DNA from: Limnomonas spitsbergensis
Taxonomy: Eukaryota > Chlorophyta > Chlorophyceae > Chlamydomonadales
Direction of reading: 5' to 3'
Length of the DNA stretch: 64,000 bases
Assembly (NCBI GenBank): GCA_037349105.1
Contig: JAYJMM010000039.1
Span: 1,116,001-1,180,000 of the forward strand
Numbering within the stretch: the first letter of the stretch is position 1; every line of letters begins with the position of its first letter. This document shows, piece after piece, positions 32,045-44,947 of this stretch. The position numbers and the translations under genes are program-made. Under the pieces are notes generated by a model that was not told the DNA's origin, made no database searches, and saw only the letters and a list, made by a program, of their open reading frames with translations.

Positions 32045-35000
32045 TTACTCAGGGAAACGGAAGGCTCGGACAAACCCGTTCAGCTCCTGCATCATAGGCT
32101 CCCCGTACAGGTTGACGATTGTGTAGTCCTTGACCACCAGGTTATGCTCGCCGCGGCAGTTCTCGAAATAGCAGTCACACCAGTTGCAATGCTCCGAGAT
32201 CTCGATCAACGTAGTCGACAGAGGCAGCGCGTCGTCCTCCACAGACAGCGGCCCAGCCGAAGCCGCCACAGTCGCATTGGCTCTCGCCACTCCCATCCAG
32301 AAGCGTAGAGCCTGCTGGTAGTGGTGTTTGACCCTCGCATGGTATATCATGGCCAAATCTGGGTCGACATTGGCCCAACCCTTGTACTCGCCTGATGGGA
32401 TATTGACCGATGGCGGCCCCTGGCCCGCCCCACCCCTGATCCCATCGTGGCCCGCAGCATCCCCAGCCTCCTGCTCCTCCGGGAGCCGGTATGCCCTGTG
32501 GAGCTCGTGGACCTCGACTATCAGCACGGCCAGAGGGTCGAACACATTCTTGGAGCGGTCACCTACCTGTAGAGGCAAGGTAAGGGGGAGGGCATAGTGA
32601 GGGGGAGGCACGGCGAAGAGGGTGAGGTGAGGAGGAAGAGGCAAGATGAGGGGTAGGGGGCAAGGCTGTCCAAGGGTCCAGGGTTCCATTGTTCTGGCTG
32701 ACAGGATGTACCCTGGCTCTTACATGCCATGGCCTTAGTGCCCTATCCGTGGGGCTGTGCACTAGGGGGGCCCTCACAGAATCTGTCAGGCCGTAATATC
32801 ACACTTTGCAATGGCCCCACCCGTGAGGCATGCAACGCAATGATTGGGGGGGAGCTCTCACATCTTTCGGCGGTGCTCGCACAACGGACCAGAAGATGGC
32901 GTGTAGTGAGGGCCGCGTTTCCAGCCACGCCGTCGGCACCCACGGCTCGGGTGCGACCACCACCCTCGGCAGATCCTGCCTACACTGGACGCACACCGAA
33001 GCGGTCTGGAACTGGAACGACACTGGCCAAACGGAGCCGGAACGGTTCTGGCCAAACTGTGCGAGGTCCCTGCCCTGATCCGTGGCCCTCCACCTCTTGA
33101 ACAGCTCAGTGTAAGTCACCACCGGCTTCCACCTTGAAACCAGCCACTCGTCAAGGTCGTGCATGACTAGCCACCGGTATCTCCCCATAGCGCTAAACAA
33201 GCAGTGACCGGCGTTGCCGAGCTGTCCCCACCAGTACAGGCGCAGCGCGTATTCAACGCATGCGGTCCACTGCTGCCCGTCCCCCTCTTTGAGCGAGGCT
33301 CGGTGGTAGTCGCCCTTGGCAGAGCAGCCCGAGGGCCTCCCCATGTGGCGGGAGATGCGCATGTGGTACTGCTCGACCAGTCCTCCATCCTCATAGTACT
33401 GCAGCGTCCGCAACTCCACGAGGTTGGGGTCCAGGAGGTACACAAGCACCTGGGGAGGGGGGCCACGGGGGCAGAGGGTGACAGGCGACAGGCTGGGAAC
33501 CCATCATAATCCCATGATTTACTAAATAATGGAATCGTGGCGGCTCCCGCTGTGCGGCTCCATTTGGGTCCCATCAAGGCTACCTGGGAGGTCGGATGGG
33601 GTGGCAACTTGCAACAAGTATACGTGGAGATGCAAGATCTGCGTCACTTGCGGGACTTTGAAAGATGTCATCGTCAGGCACGAACAAAGTTCCCGTCATA
33701 GGAGGAATCTCGACCAGCTCAAGGCCAGGCTAGCGGACCTACGTCGAGGGCTTCGACACAGGCGCTGCGCGCCTGCAAGCCAAGCTTGACGTGGAGTCAG
33801 TGCTGCCAGAGCTGAAGGTCCTTTTACATTGACTGCTGAATTTGACTCTGAGCAATTAAATATTTAATGTGCTGTTTCTACATTGTGATAAACTGAATTC
33901 TGAAAACAAAGCATTTTCAATGAAGAAATCTGATGTTTCACGCGAGGCTGTTTCTGAACTTCGGGGGCTTCGCCTCGGATTCATGGTAAAAGTATGCTTT
34001 TTCAAAGTCACCAAATTGGAGTAATGGTAAAATGAAGGTTCCTCCAAAACCTTAAAATAAACACTGGTGGCAAGGCGGAAGACTGCAGGTGACCTATGAG
34101 GTGGAATGCGCTACAGCCGGGGAGTCTTGGTCCAGCAAGCCCTGCTATTTGGGCCTTTAACCATGGGCCGATCAAGGGTTGGACACCCGTCAGCCCAGTG
34201 GTAACCGCCCCCAGTGCCATGCCCGAGGCGGTCTGGGGCATATTTTGTAAGCACTGCCAAGCACCCACATCTCCCGACCCTATGAAGAGCTGCATCTCCC
34301 AAATCTCTTACGGCTTGCTCCTCCCACATCCCTACCTTGGAGACGCCCGCCACTTTCTGGAAAGCCAGCCACTGGGGCAGGTAGGCGGCAAAATAACCGT
34401 TACCCGTGATGGGCGTTCCGGAGCAGCTAGCCACCTCCCCGTCCCCGTCATGGTATTGCTGAGGCGTCATGAACGGGCCATGGTCGCTACGGCCAGTTCC
34501 CCAGGCGTCACCCCAGCCGTAATGTGCTTGAACCGCTCTTGCATCTTCGTGAACGATGGGGATGGCGTTCACATGGACCCAGCTGGTGGACTCCTCCACA
34601 TCCGCGGCATCCCTGTGCTTCACGACAGTAGCAAAGCGAGGCACGGTTCCGGAGCCACCAGTACGATGCAGGGCTTGGGACACGCTGGTGTTGCAGGAGC
34701 CCATATGCTCTGCCAGCTCGGCCCTGAGATAGCCGTAAGTGACGGTTTGCATGGGGCTGTACATGAACTTGTCCTGCCCCGTGACCCACATGCAATACAG
34801 CGGTTCTTCAATGGCTGGGCGCGGCTGCTCTATGCTCCTATCGGGAACTAGCAGGTACAACATCATGCGCAGGATGGCTGTCTGACCATCCAGGAAGGGG
34901 CGAGTGTCTAGGAAGGCAGAGGTGATGTAGGCGCGGGGCTCGTGGTGGGGCCCTGTGAGGCCGAGGTGGCTCAGGGGCCGAGTGTGGACGCGCTTGAAGT

Positions 35001-35917
35001 CCGTGTATCCCAACTGGAGGGACTGGAAACGATGGTCAGCGGAGGGCATGGGTGGGGAGGACGAGACATCTGCAGGCATGCAGGCAGCAGTGTTTGTTTT
35101 AATGCATGCCGGACCAAGTTTTGGGGCGGCCAGGTGGCCACCACTGAGCTGATTGGGGCCAAACCTTGACTGACCGACAGCCGATAGACCATGAAGCAAG
35201 GACTATTTCACCAGCCCCCACGGCCGTAGGCCGCTGGTGGCTGAAGTGCGGTGGAAGCACCCTCAGGCAAAATAAACATTACCCGCTAGGCGGGAGCAGG
35301 CTGCGGTACGTACCGGCAGTCTGTCCTGCTGCCTTGAAATGTCGTCCCACAGCTTATACCCCAAAAGGGTGCAAGGCGCCCTGATTGAAGCCATCGGGCC
35401 CATTGCCGCATGGAGTCTGCCTGAAGCAGTAAGTGACGCCCAGCCGTGATATGTAACGCGGAATTCTTGGATCGAGGAGCTGATGTCAGGCTCGTGTTAG
35501 AAGCTGATGTCAGGCTCATGTCAGAAGCTGATGCTGAGCTAATGTGAGAAGCTAATTTTAGCTAACATTGCATCCAATTGTAGATCATGAATCATTGGTG
35601 TCGCATGGGCATGAAGCTGGCGGTCGGGATGAAAGGCATGTGCTGGGAAAACGGCAAAATCAGCGCTCTATGAGCAGGCTCTTTGAGGACACGGTAACTA
35701 ACCCAGCTTCTCCCTATGGATTCATTGCGGTCTCCTTTGGCCCATTTGGCCCCCAGGTACGGGTGATGCATGCATCAGAGATCTCGCATGCACTGATCTG
35801 GGAAGCTCCCTCACTTGGGAAATTACATCCCAACCAACCTGAGGCGGCTGTTGATGTTGTTGCGCTAGACAGCCAACAGCTAGCCAGCAGGTTCAAAATG
35901 AAGGCCGATATCAGCAT
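32045..35917 (-). CDS. Family-92 (DUF23) glycosyltransferase, five exons
   Basis: GT92 enzymes are Golgi or secreted-pathway transferases that add galactose or related sugars to glycans. Exons on the minus strand: 35917-35839 (tentative), 35420-35314, 35022-34336, 33449-32862, 32566-32045 (TAA). Phases agree throughout (1983 nt, 660 residues). The tentative first exon gives a hydrophobic anchor, MLISAFILNLLASCWLSSAT, as expected for a type II or secreted enzyme. The GT92 core follows: GYFAAYLPQWLAFQKVAGVS joined to KVLVYLLDPNLVELRTLQYY, then HCLFSAMGRYRWLVMHDLDE with the metal-binding DxD, and after the last junction RSKNVFDPLAVLIVEVHELH. A Cys cluster (CNWCDCYFENC) lies near the C-terminus. 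Acceptor substrate is unknown. Exons 2-5 are strong; exon 1 and the start codon are weak. Confidence 0.85.
33529..33789 (+). CDS. Possible C2H2-finger fragment antisense in a GT92 intron
   Basis: An 86-codon frame reads YTWRCKICVTCGTLKDVIVR followed by HEQSSRHRRNLDQLKARLAD. This is a C-x2-C ... H-x5-H finger with a helical tail. No start context, splice partner or neighbouring domain supports a full gene. It may be a remnant of a transposon protein or chance. Confidence 0.25.
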   Translation: MESWRLPLCGSIWVPSRLPGRSDGVATCNKYTWRCKICVTCGTLKDVIVRHEQSSRHRRNLDQLKARLADLRRGLRHRRCAPASQA

Positions 35918-36257
35918 CGAAGAGCGGTTGATTCAAAAAGCTTGAATCAGGGGGTTGGGTCAGGCATGTTATTTTGAACCTCATCACTTGAAAGAGTTGA
36001 AACAAGATCACGAGCGGGCAGCCCTGAGGCCACATCGACCAAATCACCGGCTCCGTACCCTAGAACTGCGATCGATGACCATGTACTGTGGATTGTGAGT
36101 GAAGCATCCAGCAGTCTCCATACAATAATTTGCGTATTTATTTGTTACGCATACACATAAATCACCTTATCACGCTCTGCTGTAATCTGTTCATCCGGGC
36201 TGCCGATTCCGCGGCCTTGCTCACCAAATAGCTTCCTCACCTTACATTTAGCCCTAG

Positions 36258-39200
36258 ATGGCCGAGCCTCTTGCTCTCAACACTGTCATCGGGTATGCTT
36301 ACGGAGATGGTGGTGAATTGTGTCGACTGTCTCTCCTAAAGAAAGCGCTCTTGCATTTACAGGTTTGGCGGTACCGTGGAAAATGGTTTGCTGGTTCATC
36401 CTGACGGCAGGACACTGATCTACCCTCTCGGCTCTACAATTGTCCTTCGGGACAAGAAGGATCCGAGGGCTCAGGAATTTTTGCAGGGACACTCGGACAA
36501 GGTAAGCGTGCATCGAATACATGCAGTTTACCATGATGTTCGTTTATGGCCGGCCCATGTCACACATGTTGTGCGCAGGTGTCAGCGCTTGCACTCTCCA
36601 AGTCTGGTAGGTATCTCGCCTCTGGCCAGGTCACCTACATGGGCTTTACCGCTGATGTCATCATCTGGGATTTGGAAACGAGACAGCTGATGCACCGAAT
36701 GGCCCTGCATAAGGTGCGTGCACGTGCGTCCAACCAGCATCGTCTCCCTCCATACGTAATGCTCGCGCTCCTTTTCAGGTCAAGATTCAGGCCCTCGACT
36801 TCTCGCACGACGAATGCTACTTGGCGTCATTGGGAGGGCCGGACGATAACTCATTGGTGAGTGCCGGGTTACGTGCATGAACCCTCAGCATGCATGCAGC
36901 TGCAGACACCGCCGCATGCTCAGACTGCCATCCACCCTACACCTTCAGGTGCTTTGGGAGGTGCAGACGGGCAGAGCCATCTGCGGCAGCCCCGCACACA
37001 CCAACTTCACCCTGACAGTCAAGTTCTTCAACAACCGCAACGACAAGCTCATCACCGCCGGGAATTACAACCTGCTCATGTGGGAGTATGACATGACCAA
37101 CACGAAGCTGCGGCACACGGAGGCGAACCTTGGGCTGCTGAAGCGCATTTTCAGCACAGTGACCATTGACCATGCCGACATGTTCGCATACTGCGGGACA
37201 ACGACAGGGGACGTCATGCAGGTCAGTCAGAGCGCGTCTCGGCCATGCGGCTCTGCATGGATGCATGGGCGCATAACTTGACTGGTGGATCCATCCGTCG
37301 GACGACTTGCTTGCATCATGTCATGCAATACCGGTAGCGCATAATCTCTATCTGACTTTTCTTGAAAATGAAACAGGTCCGACCACATGCCTGCACACAT
37401 GTTGTAAGTGCTCACGCCCGGACACGTTTTCTCGCCCATGTGCGCAGATTGGGTTGGACCGCGCCCTTATGAAGAACCAAGGCCCTGGCAAGGATAACCT
37501 CCAGCAGGGAGCGACAGCCACTTGTGAAGTTCCCACAGGGGAGGTGCTGGTCGGTTCCGGAGACGGCACCGTGGTCGTCATGAACACTAGGCCTGAGCCA
37601 CTTGCGAGCAACCCGAGGCAGCTGAAGAGGATGGGACGTCTGTCAGCCGTCAAGCTGGAGGGGGCCATTACGAGCATTGTGCTGGATCCGGTGTCGGGGC
37701 GGGGCGGGTATGTATTCTACGTGGGCACAGCTGCGTGCAACATTTACAGAGTCACGTACGAGCCCATTGGCAGCAAGTGAGTTGTTGCGCCCGGTCGCTA
37801 TGAGACGACAACGCATTCTTTGAACTGTCAATGCAACATGCCGTGATGAGTGCCGTCTAGCTGCTAGAGGTGGCTCTGGCCAAAGTGGCTGGCGGTTGCA
37901 GCTCCTGAAGACACCCTGATCTTCACCCACATCGCCTTGCGTGACTAGCCCGATGGACTGACCGCTCCCGCCTCCTCAACCACCAAACCTTCATCTCGAA
38001 CCAACTGTCTGCAGGATGACTGAGGAGCTGGTGCAGACCGCCCACAGCGAGCGGGTCAACGACCTCACCTTCCCGCACGAGTTCAGCGAGGTGTTTGCCA
38101 CCTGCGGCATTGGTTACATCCGGGTGTGGCATCTGGCCACCTGCCGCGAGCTGCTCAGGATCAGCGTGCCTAACCTGGAGGCGCACTGTGTTGCTTTCTC
38201 AATGGTGGGGACTTCGGGTTCAGGATTTTGGATTTAGGACTTAATAGACTACCTATGACTTAAAGATGGGGATCAACAGTCGCATGCTGGCAGAACGCCG
38301 TGTTCATAGGTTGAGAGTTTAGGAAAGGTGTTATGCGGCACTATGGAGTAAGGACCTTGCATAGCTGGTATTCTTGGCTTGGCATTGCTGCCGCTCAGGC
38401 TGGTCTGTGCCACTGTTGACGTTGGCGCGGTTCATCTACTTTGGCCATAGGTCGAGGTGGACCTCAAGCCTGGGGAGGTGGGACCTAACGCCTGCTCCTC
38501 GGGTCACCAATTACCATAGCTAGGGTCGGTCCTGATCAGCTGCTGGTGACCTTACCGTCTCACCAGCGTGGCCTGGTGCGCATTATCATAAACACAGACT
38601 CTGAGCTTGGTTAGGCACCTTATAAGTCTGCTCAGTGCCCTCCCTCTAAAACACCTGGGACTCAAGGTACTTGGTGCCAGGAAAGCGGGTGTAACGTTCT
38701 TGCCAGTTTGACGAAAGGATCCAGATGCAGTGGATGTCGTTCTTAGGTCATTACGATCGTTATATCACATGCAGGAGCAAAAGATGCCCGCATGCTCATG
38801 GTGCAAGACGGCATGGCAGCCATAAGCACGTGGCATGGTGGGGGTTGCTTGTCTAACGCAGTTGATGCCCACTTGGACACGTTGCAGGATGGCAAGACGA
38901 TCATTAGCGGATGGAGTGACGGCAAGATCCGTGCCTTCGGGCCGCAGAGCGGTAAGCTGATGTACACGATCAACGACGCGCACCAGAAGGCCGTGACGGC
39001 CATCGCGTGCTCGTCGGATAGCGCCAAGATCGTGAGCGGCGGGGAGGAGGGCATGGTGCGCGTTTGGTGCATCGGGAAGTCGAAACAGACTCTGGAGGCC
39101 TCGATGAAGGACCACCGGGGCCCCGTGAACTGCATACGCATCAAGGGCTCAGACGACGAGTGCGTCAGCGCCAGCTCCGACGGCAGCTGCATCATTTGGG

Positions 39201-39918
39201 ACCTGCACACCTTCAAGCGCAGGATTAGCCTGTTTGCCAACACGTTCTTCAAGTCTGTCATCTACCACCCAGACGAGAGCCAGCTGGTCACGACGGGCAC
39301 TGACAGAAAGGTGTGCGACCGTCTGCGGGCCAAGTGGACTGGCAATGGACTGTCAGCCAGACAGGCTGCCATGCCTCCCAGGGAATTCACAAGGATCATG
39401 ATGAATTGATTCGTTCCTGATATAATTAATTATCACAAGTAATTCTAATTTGTGACTCATGAATTCATGAATTCATTTCTTGCTTGTAAGCGATGGACTT
39501 GTGACAGTCTTTCTCCTCTATATCATGTATGATTTGTTCTGGCCACTTGTGCAGGTTGGCGTCAGCACATATTCCCTCTGTTCTATTCTGACTTCCCATC
39601 ACGCCTGATATGCAGATTACATATTGGGACGCGTTTGACGGCCAGGCCATCCGGATTATTGACGGCTCCGAAGTGGACGAGGTCAGCACCCTGGCGGTCG
39701 ACCGCGATGGCGAGTCTATCATCAGCGGCGGGGGCGACAAGCTGGTCAAGCTTTGGGGTTATGATGAGGGGCACTGCTACTTTGTGGGGATTGCACACAG
39801 TGGGGGCGTCACGCAGGTGGGCGTCACGCCAGACAAGTCCAAGATCGTGTCTGTCGGGACTGAGGGCGGCATCTTCATCTGGGACTACATGCAGCCACAG
39901 ACGCTGTCTGAGCTGTGA
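36258..39918 (+). CDS. CFAP52: CFAP52 (FAP52/WDR16), WD40-repeat protein of ciliary doublet microtubules, complete
   Basis: CFAP52 binds inside the B-tubule near the inner junction of axonemal doublets and stabilises motile cilia. Exons: 36258-36292, 36363-36501, 36579-36713, 36779-36856, 36949-37221, 37448-37776, 38015-38204, 38888-39310, 39616-39918 (TGA). Every junction is GT-AG and in phase (1905 nt, 634 residues; the human protein is about 620). The start reads MAEPLALNTVIGFGGTVENG, then LLVHPDGRTLIYPLGSTIVL and EFLQGHSDKVSALALSKSG, which match the family closely. WD repeats follow, for example YMGFTADVIIWDLETRQL, SGWSDGKIRAFGPQSGKLMY, SSDGSCIIWDLHTFKRRISL and GDKLVKLWGYDEGHC, ending GGIFIWDYMQPQTLSEL. 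It shows that the organism builds motile flagella. Neighbour: divergent from the GT92 gene. Confidence 0.98.
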
Positions 39919-41179
39919 TGCAGCTCGCTGCGGCTAGATTTTTACTGGGGTGGGTGGCCGACGATGCATTGTCCTGCACGGAGCATCCAAAGTTCTGTAG
40001 TTGATGTTTGAATTACAAGGCAAGGGATGGGCCTTGGGGATGGCTTTGCAGACTAGATTCAGGCCCTCGTGACGTAGCAACACGTACTGACCTAATACCT
40101 GATAATACGTTACATAATATAGGACTGGAGAGAGTGGCATCTGAAATGTGCAGGGCGATGAGGTAGTGGTACCAGGAGGAATGACGTAATTCCTCATTCG
40201 TCCAAGTCAATTATGACAATGGCGAGGCAGGTCCCAGATCCTTTCGTTGTTTTGATTTGATAACAACGGAGGGCCAACCGCTGAGCAGCCGTTATCCCCA
40301 CTGCTAGATCTGGAGAGTCAGATCTGCGACAAGTAAATTGGGGGAAATTATTGAGTTGTTTCGCCGTTGTATCAGCTCACTTAATCTCAGAAGAGAGAGA
40401 GAACAAACAAAAAACCTCAAAATAAGGGAGTGGAATTCCCTGCAATGCTGAAAGAGCAAAGATAAAGGGCACCCCACTCTATGACAGTCCGGGTAATAAA
40501 AAGTCACTACCTCCAACATGCTCTGTCAAGGCAGAGACCTCATGCCCAAAAAATGGCTCAAAGAAACTGCGGTACGGTGAGCTTCAGCGTCAAACGCGTC
40601 TTTAAATAGGTCCGAAAGCAGTTCTGAGACTCACAGCAAAGGAAACTGTCCTACAAGTCAAGATTGGGGCCGGCAACAATTAGAAAATGATGTGCTGTCA
40701 CCATCCCAGGTCACCACATGCGGCAACTTGAGCCCATATGCCATGACCTCCAGCTGCTGGGACGACATTGACCGTAAGCCGCCAGCAGGTCTCCTTGCAC
40801 CCATTTTCCTATTGCAGCTTCCTAAGGGATTACATGGAGGTGCTGAGCTGAGACGCCACTGCAACAACCTGAGCACCTTACATGGTCAAGGCCCAAGCCA
40901 CGAAGCTGGCCCGAGCCTTTCAGTGCTGCTAGTGGGCTGGCGCAAGAAGCATGCATGTGCTAGTGCGAAGCGAGAGGGCAGGGCCTGGTGAAATCGTGGA
41001 GGCGCCACCGGATACGCCCGCCTCTGTTTCAAATTCTGCCCGGTATGCTTGTTTATTTTCTCTCTTTTTGAGGGCTGGGATCTAGACGGGGTGGGGTTCC
41101 TGGGTATTTTCCCATTCTATTTGTTTCCCGTTTGTTCCTTTCCTTTCTCCTCAACATCCATGTGGTTCAATAAAGCCAA
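39919..41179. other. 3' flank of CFAP52 and spacer
   Basis: No supported exon. Chance frames near 40700-40990 have no motif. The sequence becomes pyrimidine-rich around 41050-41150 just before LINE sequence begins. Confidence 0.4.
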
Positions 41180-42256
41180 ATCACTGGCAGGTTGAGGGAT
41201 TGCAAGAGGGGCTGGGTATCATCTGCATACTTCGTGTCATGCCGGAGCGGGGGTGGGCAGGTCCTCCGGGCGCTGCCACTAACTTCCTGCCGGCCAAGCT
41301 CGCAGCCAAGTGCCTGGCAGAGGGCATTGAGCTGCAGGCGGGGCGACAGCTACGCTGCCTGCTGTATGCGGACGACCTCTCCTTGCTAGCCCGCACCCCA
41401 GCAGGGCTGCAACGCATGCTTATTGCTTAGTGCCTTGCATGAATGTGTGGCACATAAACAGCTTCAGGTCAATGTCAGTAAGTTAGAGGTCATGGAGTAT
41501 GGCAGCCGCTTAGCAGCGCAGCGCCGACAGCTAGCACATGTTTGCGTTTGCGGCCCTGACCGTGCCGTGTTGAAGCGTGTCCAAGAATTCAAGTTCTTGG
41601 GCATCACTCAGCATGAAAGCGGCGGCCTGAAGCGGGCCATGGAGGGTAGAGAGGCGCCTTTGGCTGCCGCTATGCACCGCGTTCGCCACATGGCAGCCAA
41701 GGTGGGACTAAGGCGCCATCTTCCAACCCGCATCAGGTTGGCAGCTGTGTACGAAGCGCCTACGGCCAACTACGGCGACGTGGTGTGGGCCACCAGCCAC
41801 CTTCGGCCGCGGCAATGTCTCTCCAGCAAAATGCAGTCCAGCTTGCTTCAGCACCTACGCCAGGCTGCGGGGCTACCTGCATTAGCTGCCAGTTGGGGAG
41901 TCCTGAGAGAGCTGCAGCTCCAGCCACTACAGCGAGACTGGTGGACCCATATCCTCCGCTTCTACAATGCAGCGGTGGCACCGGCGGCACAGCAATACAT
42001 CCCTCTCATGGCTCAAGCCATGGCAGCAGATCAGCAGATATGCAGCTTGCAGTCAGCCAGGGCACTGGCGGCCGCACGTGGTGCTCTGATCTGCTGGGTG
42101 CATTAGAGGAGCTGGAGCGGGGGGCAGCCACCTCCACCTTGCGCGAGGCAGCAGCTGCCCTACAGCGCCTACCGTCACATACGTGTTGGCACTCGTTGAT
42201 GCAGCCTACGAGCAAGCACGGCTGGACGCAAGCGGCGGTGGGGATCCCAAGGACCC

Positions 42257-43137
42257 TGTCGCACCATAAAGCAGTAAACGTGCCAATATGGTAAACTCCG
42301 GAATCTCCGGTAAAGGCGCCTTAGAGAGGTGTCCTTCTACTCATAAACACGGTACATTACCGTACACACAGACTCCTTGTACTTCAGACAGGAACTGTAA
42401 CTGGCTACTGTAAGGCTCAGCCCTAGCAGGAAGTCTCTCTGCCTAGGGGTAAGGTCTGGGTGTCCCTGTCTCGTGGGTACCGCCCCTACTACTTCACTAC
42501 GCGATGTGCGCTTCAGGTCCGTGGCGGACTTCTTTCCTCACGGCAGTGACGGACGCCTACGGGCAGGCTCAGTGACTACACACTGGCTGCGAGTGCTCAG
42601 CGAGTTAAGCGGCAGTGCTGGATATTTGTATATCTAGCAATTGACTATGGTAGTGTAGGCCTTCTGGCCGTCTGGGCGCGATCCAGCTGGGCTATGGTAA
42701 GGGGCACTTACCGCGCGACTCGCGGCGGAGTTGCCGAGGCGTAGACTGCGTACTTCTTCTTCTGCAGGGCCTCGGTTCTCTTTACTGGGTACTTGTCTCC
42801 AGCTAGTTCGACTGAGGCTGAACTAGTCTTGACTTGTGTAGAGGTACTGACTTATTGGAGTGCTGAAGGTCTCATGCGCTGATGACGGCCGTTGCTTGTT
42901 ACAATAGAGGTCTGTCCTTTAGAAAGGGACGAAGTAACTAGTTTAGGCAATTGCCGGGATACAGGGACCCGGCAGGCCCAATTCAGAGTACGGTAGAATC
43001 TGTCAAATCACCCTGCGTAAGCGGGTTTCTAGGTCTCAGCTCAAATCCGGAGACTCCGCAGAGAAGCTGCGGAGGCTCCGTGGCCGCTAGTGGCGGCTCA
43101 AACAGTTCTGTCACGTATACGGTAATATACTGTGACA
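42257..43137. mobile_element. 881-bp TIR element nested in the LINE
   Basis: LINE sequence on the left (ending GGGGATCCCAAGGACCC) resumes on the right (ATCCTGCCACCGAGCACAG), as judged against the uninterrupted copies at 15610-15660 and 49550-49590. The inserted DNA starts TGTCGCACCATAAAGCAGTA and its end, reverse-complemented, starts TGTCACAGTATATTACCGTA; over 29 bases 20 are identical. A short flanking repeat (ACCC/ATCC) would be the decayed target duplication. It has no open reading frame of note, so it is non-autonomous. Confidence 0.75.
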
Positions 43138-43567
43138 ATCCTGCCACCGAGCACAGATCTGCGGCGACCTACCGGGCCTGGTTCCAGTCCACGGCGGGTG
43201 CCGTGTTGGCGCAAGCCAGGAGCCGCACTAGCCAGAGGGAGTGTGCGTGTGTGCGCATTAATTCGTGAGTGTGGCTCGGCGCGATCAGCACGGCTGATAC
43301 CAGAGGACGGCGCAACGGTCAGCGGCGAGAGGCACGCTCCTGCCAGCGGTGTTGGGCACGGGGGGATAACGAGCAGGTGGAGGATGCGCTACATGTGTGC
43401 TTCCAGTGCCCTGGTGTCGGGGAGCAGTTACGGGAGCGGGGGTGGGCAGGTCCTACGGGCGCTGCCACTAACGTCCACCAGCTGTTCCAGGCTGAGCAGG
43501 GGTGGGATGCACTTGCTATTGTGGACTGTGTTGTGGGCATTGTTGAGGGTTAGTCTCTAGGGATTCT

Positions 43568-43870
43568 GAGGCGCCGGTGTCGTTTGCCTTTCCGGCCTTC
43601 TGTTTTGGTCCTTTTTTTGTTGCTGTTGTTGTTGTTGTTGTTCGCCCCCTTTTTAGTTTCTTATCTTCTCCCTTCTGATCAGTGGGGCGCCCTCGCGGCC
43701 AAGCAGGGGTGGGATACGCTTGCTTTTGTAGATTTTTTGAGAGGTTTTGTTGAGGGCTACTTTCTGGTGGAACTCAGGTGTCGGACTTGGTCTTCTTTGC
43801 CTGCCCGGCCCCCCCTTTTGTTCCTTTCCCCCCCTCTTCCTTTTAGTTTATTATTTTCTCCCTTCTGAAC
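43568..43870 (+). repeat. Internal duplication of the LINE 3' tail
   Basis: Two related tail units occur one after the other, each with a pyrimidine-rich run (CCTTTTT, CCCCTTTT) followed by CTTCTGATCAGTGGGGCGCC or CTTCTGAACAGTTGGGCGCC. The same double tail is present in the minus-strand copy at 11882-12485, so the duplication predates the spread of these copies. Confidence 0.6.
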
Positions 43871-44329
43871 AGTTGGGCGCCCACGCGGCCGAGCTTTGAG
43901 CGGGCCCAGAGGTGTAACGTTATTGACTTGGTGTCATGCACGATATGGCCCGTCGGAACCTTGTAGCCAGCAGTTCGGGGCTAGTGCTACAAAGAGGTAG
44001 AGATCTAATGCCAAGGGGCAGCCCTGGCTTGTAGGGGTAATAAAAAATATCAGTGCAATGGTCGTTTTTCTATCCTAACAGCTCGAAACCTGGATTTGCT
44101 TTTTTTGCTTCTGCTATGGCTGTGCCTTCATTGCACCAAGCGTTAGGTTTGGTACCCAAGTGAATCCTCACAGCCTGTCTGCTTGATGGGAGGCTTCTGT
44201 CTCCTTGGGTATGAACCGTCAGATGACACGTTCGCTTGCAGTTGGGGTTGACGGACTCCCATGCTGCATTGGCTGGTTTATCATAGTCCTGCTTAAATGG
44301 TGTGACTGTCTACCCATGAGCCTTGCATG

Positions 44330-44760
44330 TGATAGGTCACCTGTCCCGTTGGAAGAAAAGAAACTGAAGGTAAGAGGGAAAGAAGGAGAAGAAAACAAAG
44401 GAGAAAGAAATACCCCCCCCCAAAAGGAAAAGGCAGCCCGAAGTAACTTTGCCCCTCTCGAGCCTATTCCTAAGAAGGGAAAGAAAAGCAACAAATCTAG
44501 GCCTCAATAATGCGTAGAACGTCTCGCAACGTCCCCAACAAAAGTCCGAGCCTCCCATCCAAGCCTGCCTTGGTACAACTATTGAAAGTCTTTGGCGACC
44601 TCTGGGGGCCTGCCCAACCTGTCTCCCTCAGCCTCTCCTTCACGCGAAGCTGGGGTTAGACACTTTCCCGCCCCAGTGTCAATACTCAGCGAGCAAGCCA
44701 TCAGGGATCGGCGTTGAGCTAGACTGGGTGATGCAAGCAGCATTCTGGACCTTTCGTGGA
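44330..44760 (-). mobile_element. LINE 3'-region fragment
   Basis: On the minus strand the sequence resembles the C-terminal and tail part of the LINE copies at 46520-46900 and 12250-12480 (words matching CAGGCAGGCCCCCAG and GGCAACAAAG-like tail). Ends are eroded and approximate. Confidence 0.5.
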
Positions 44761-44947
44761 TGTGCATGAAGTTAAGTCTGACCCCAACCTGAGCCGCCTG
44801 TAGGTTTGTCATGTCAAACACATAGAAGAGCATGCGGAAATTCACAACTTATTAACTCATGTTGAGTTGGCAGCAGGCGGATACCGGGGCGAGCACACTA
44901 AGATGCTGATGTCGTACGGCGACGACAAAAGCGGATCTCACAAAAGT

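Larger units (their letters stand above)
41180..43935 (+). mobile_element. LINE copy with reverse-transcriptase remnant, interrupted by a TIR element
   Basis: The plus strand carries LRCLLYADDLSLLARTPAGL (catalytic YADD), LQVNVSKLEVMEYGSRLAAQ and FKFLGITQHESG, then a long open stretch ending near 42106. After an interruption (42257-43137) the element resumes with the Cys-rich C-terminus (CQRCWARGDNEQVEDALHVC then FQCP), the pyrimidine-rich tail, and the GTTGGGCGCCCACGCGGCCG signature ending about 43930. Near 41245 a 3'-type segment (GGAGCGGGGGTGGGCAGGTC-like) precedes the RT part, so the copy is chimeric. A one-base frame change lies near 41425. It is inactive. Confidence 0.88.

Noticed and set aside
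35568..35945. A 125-codon plus-strand frame between GT92 and CFAP52
   Set aside because: No recognised domain or splice partner, and it is antisense to the tentative first GT92 exon, which fits in phase.
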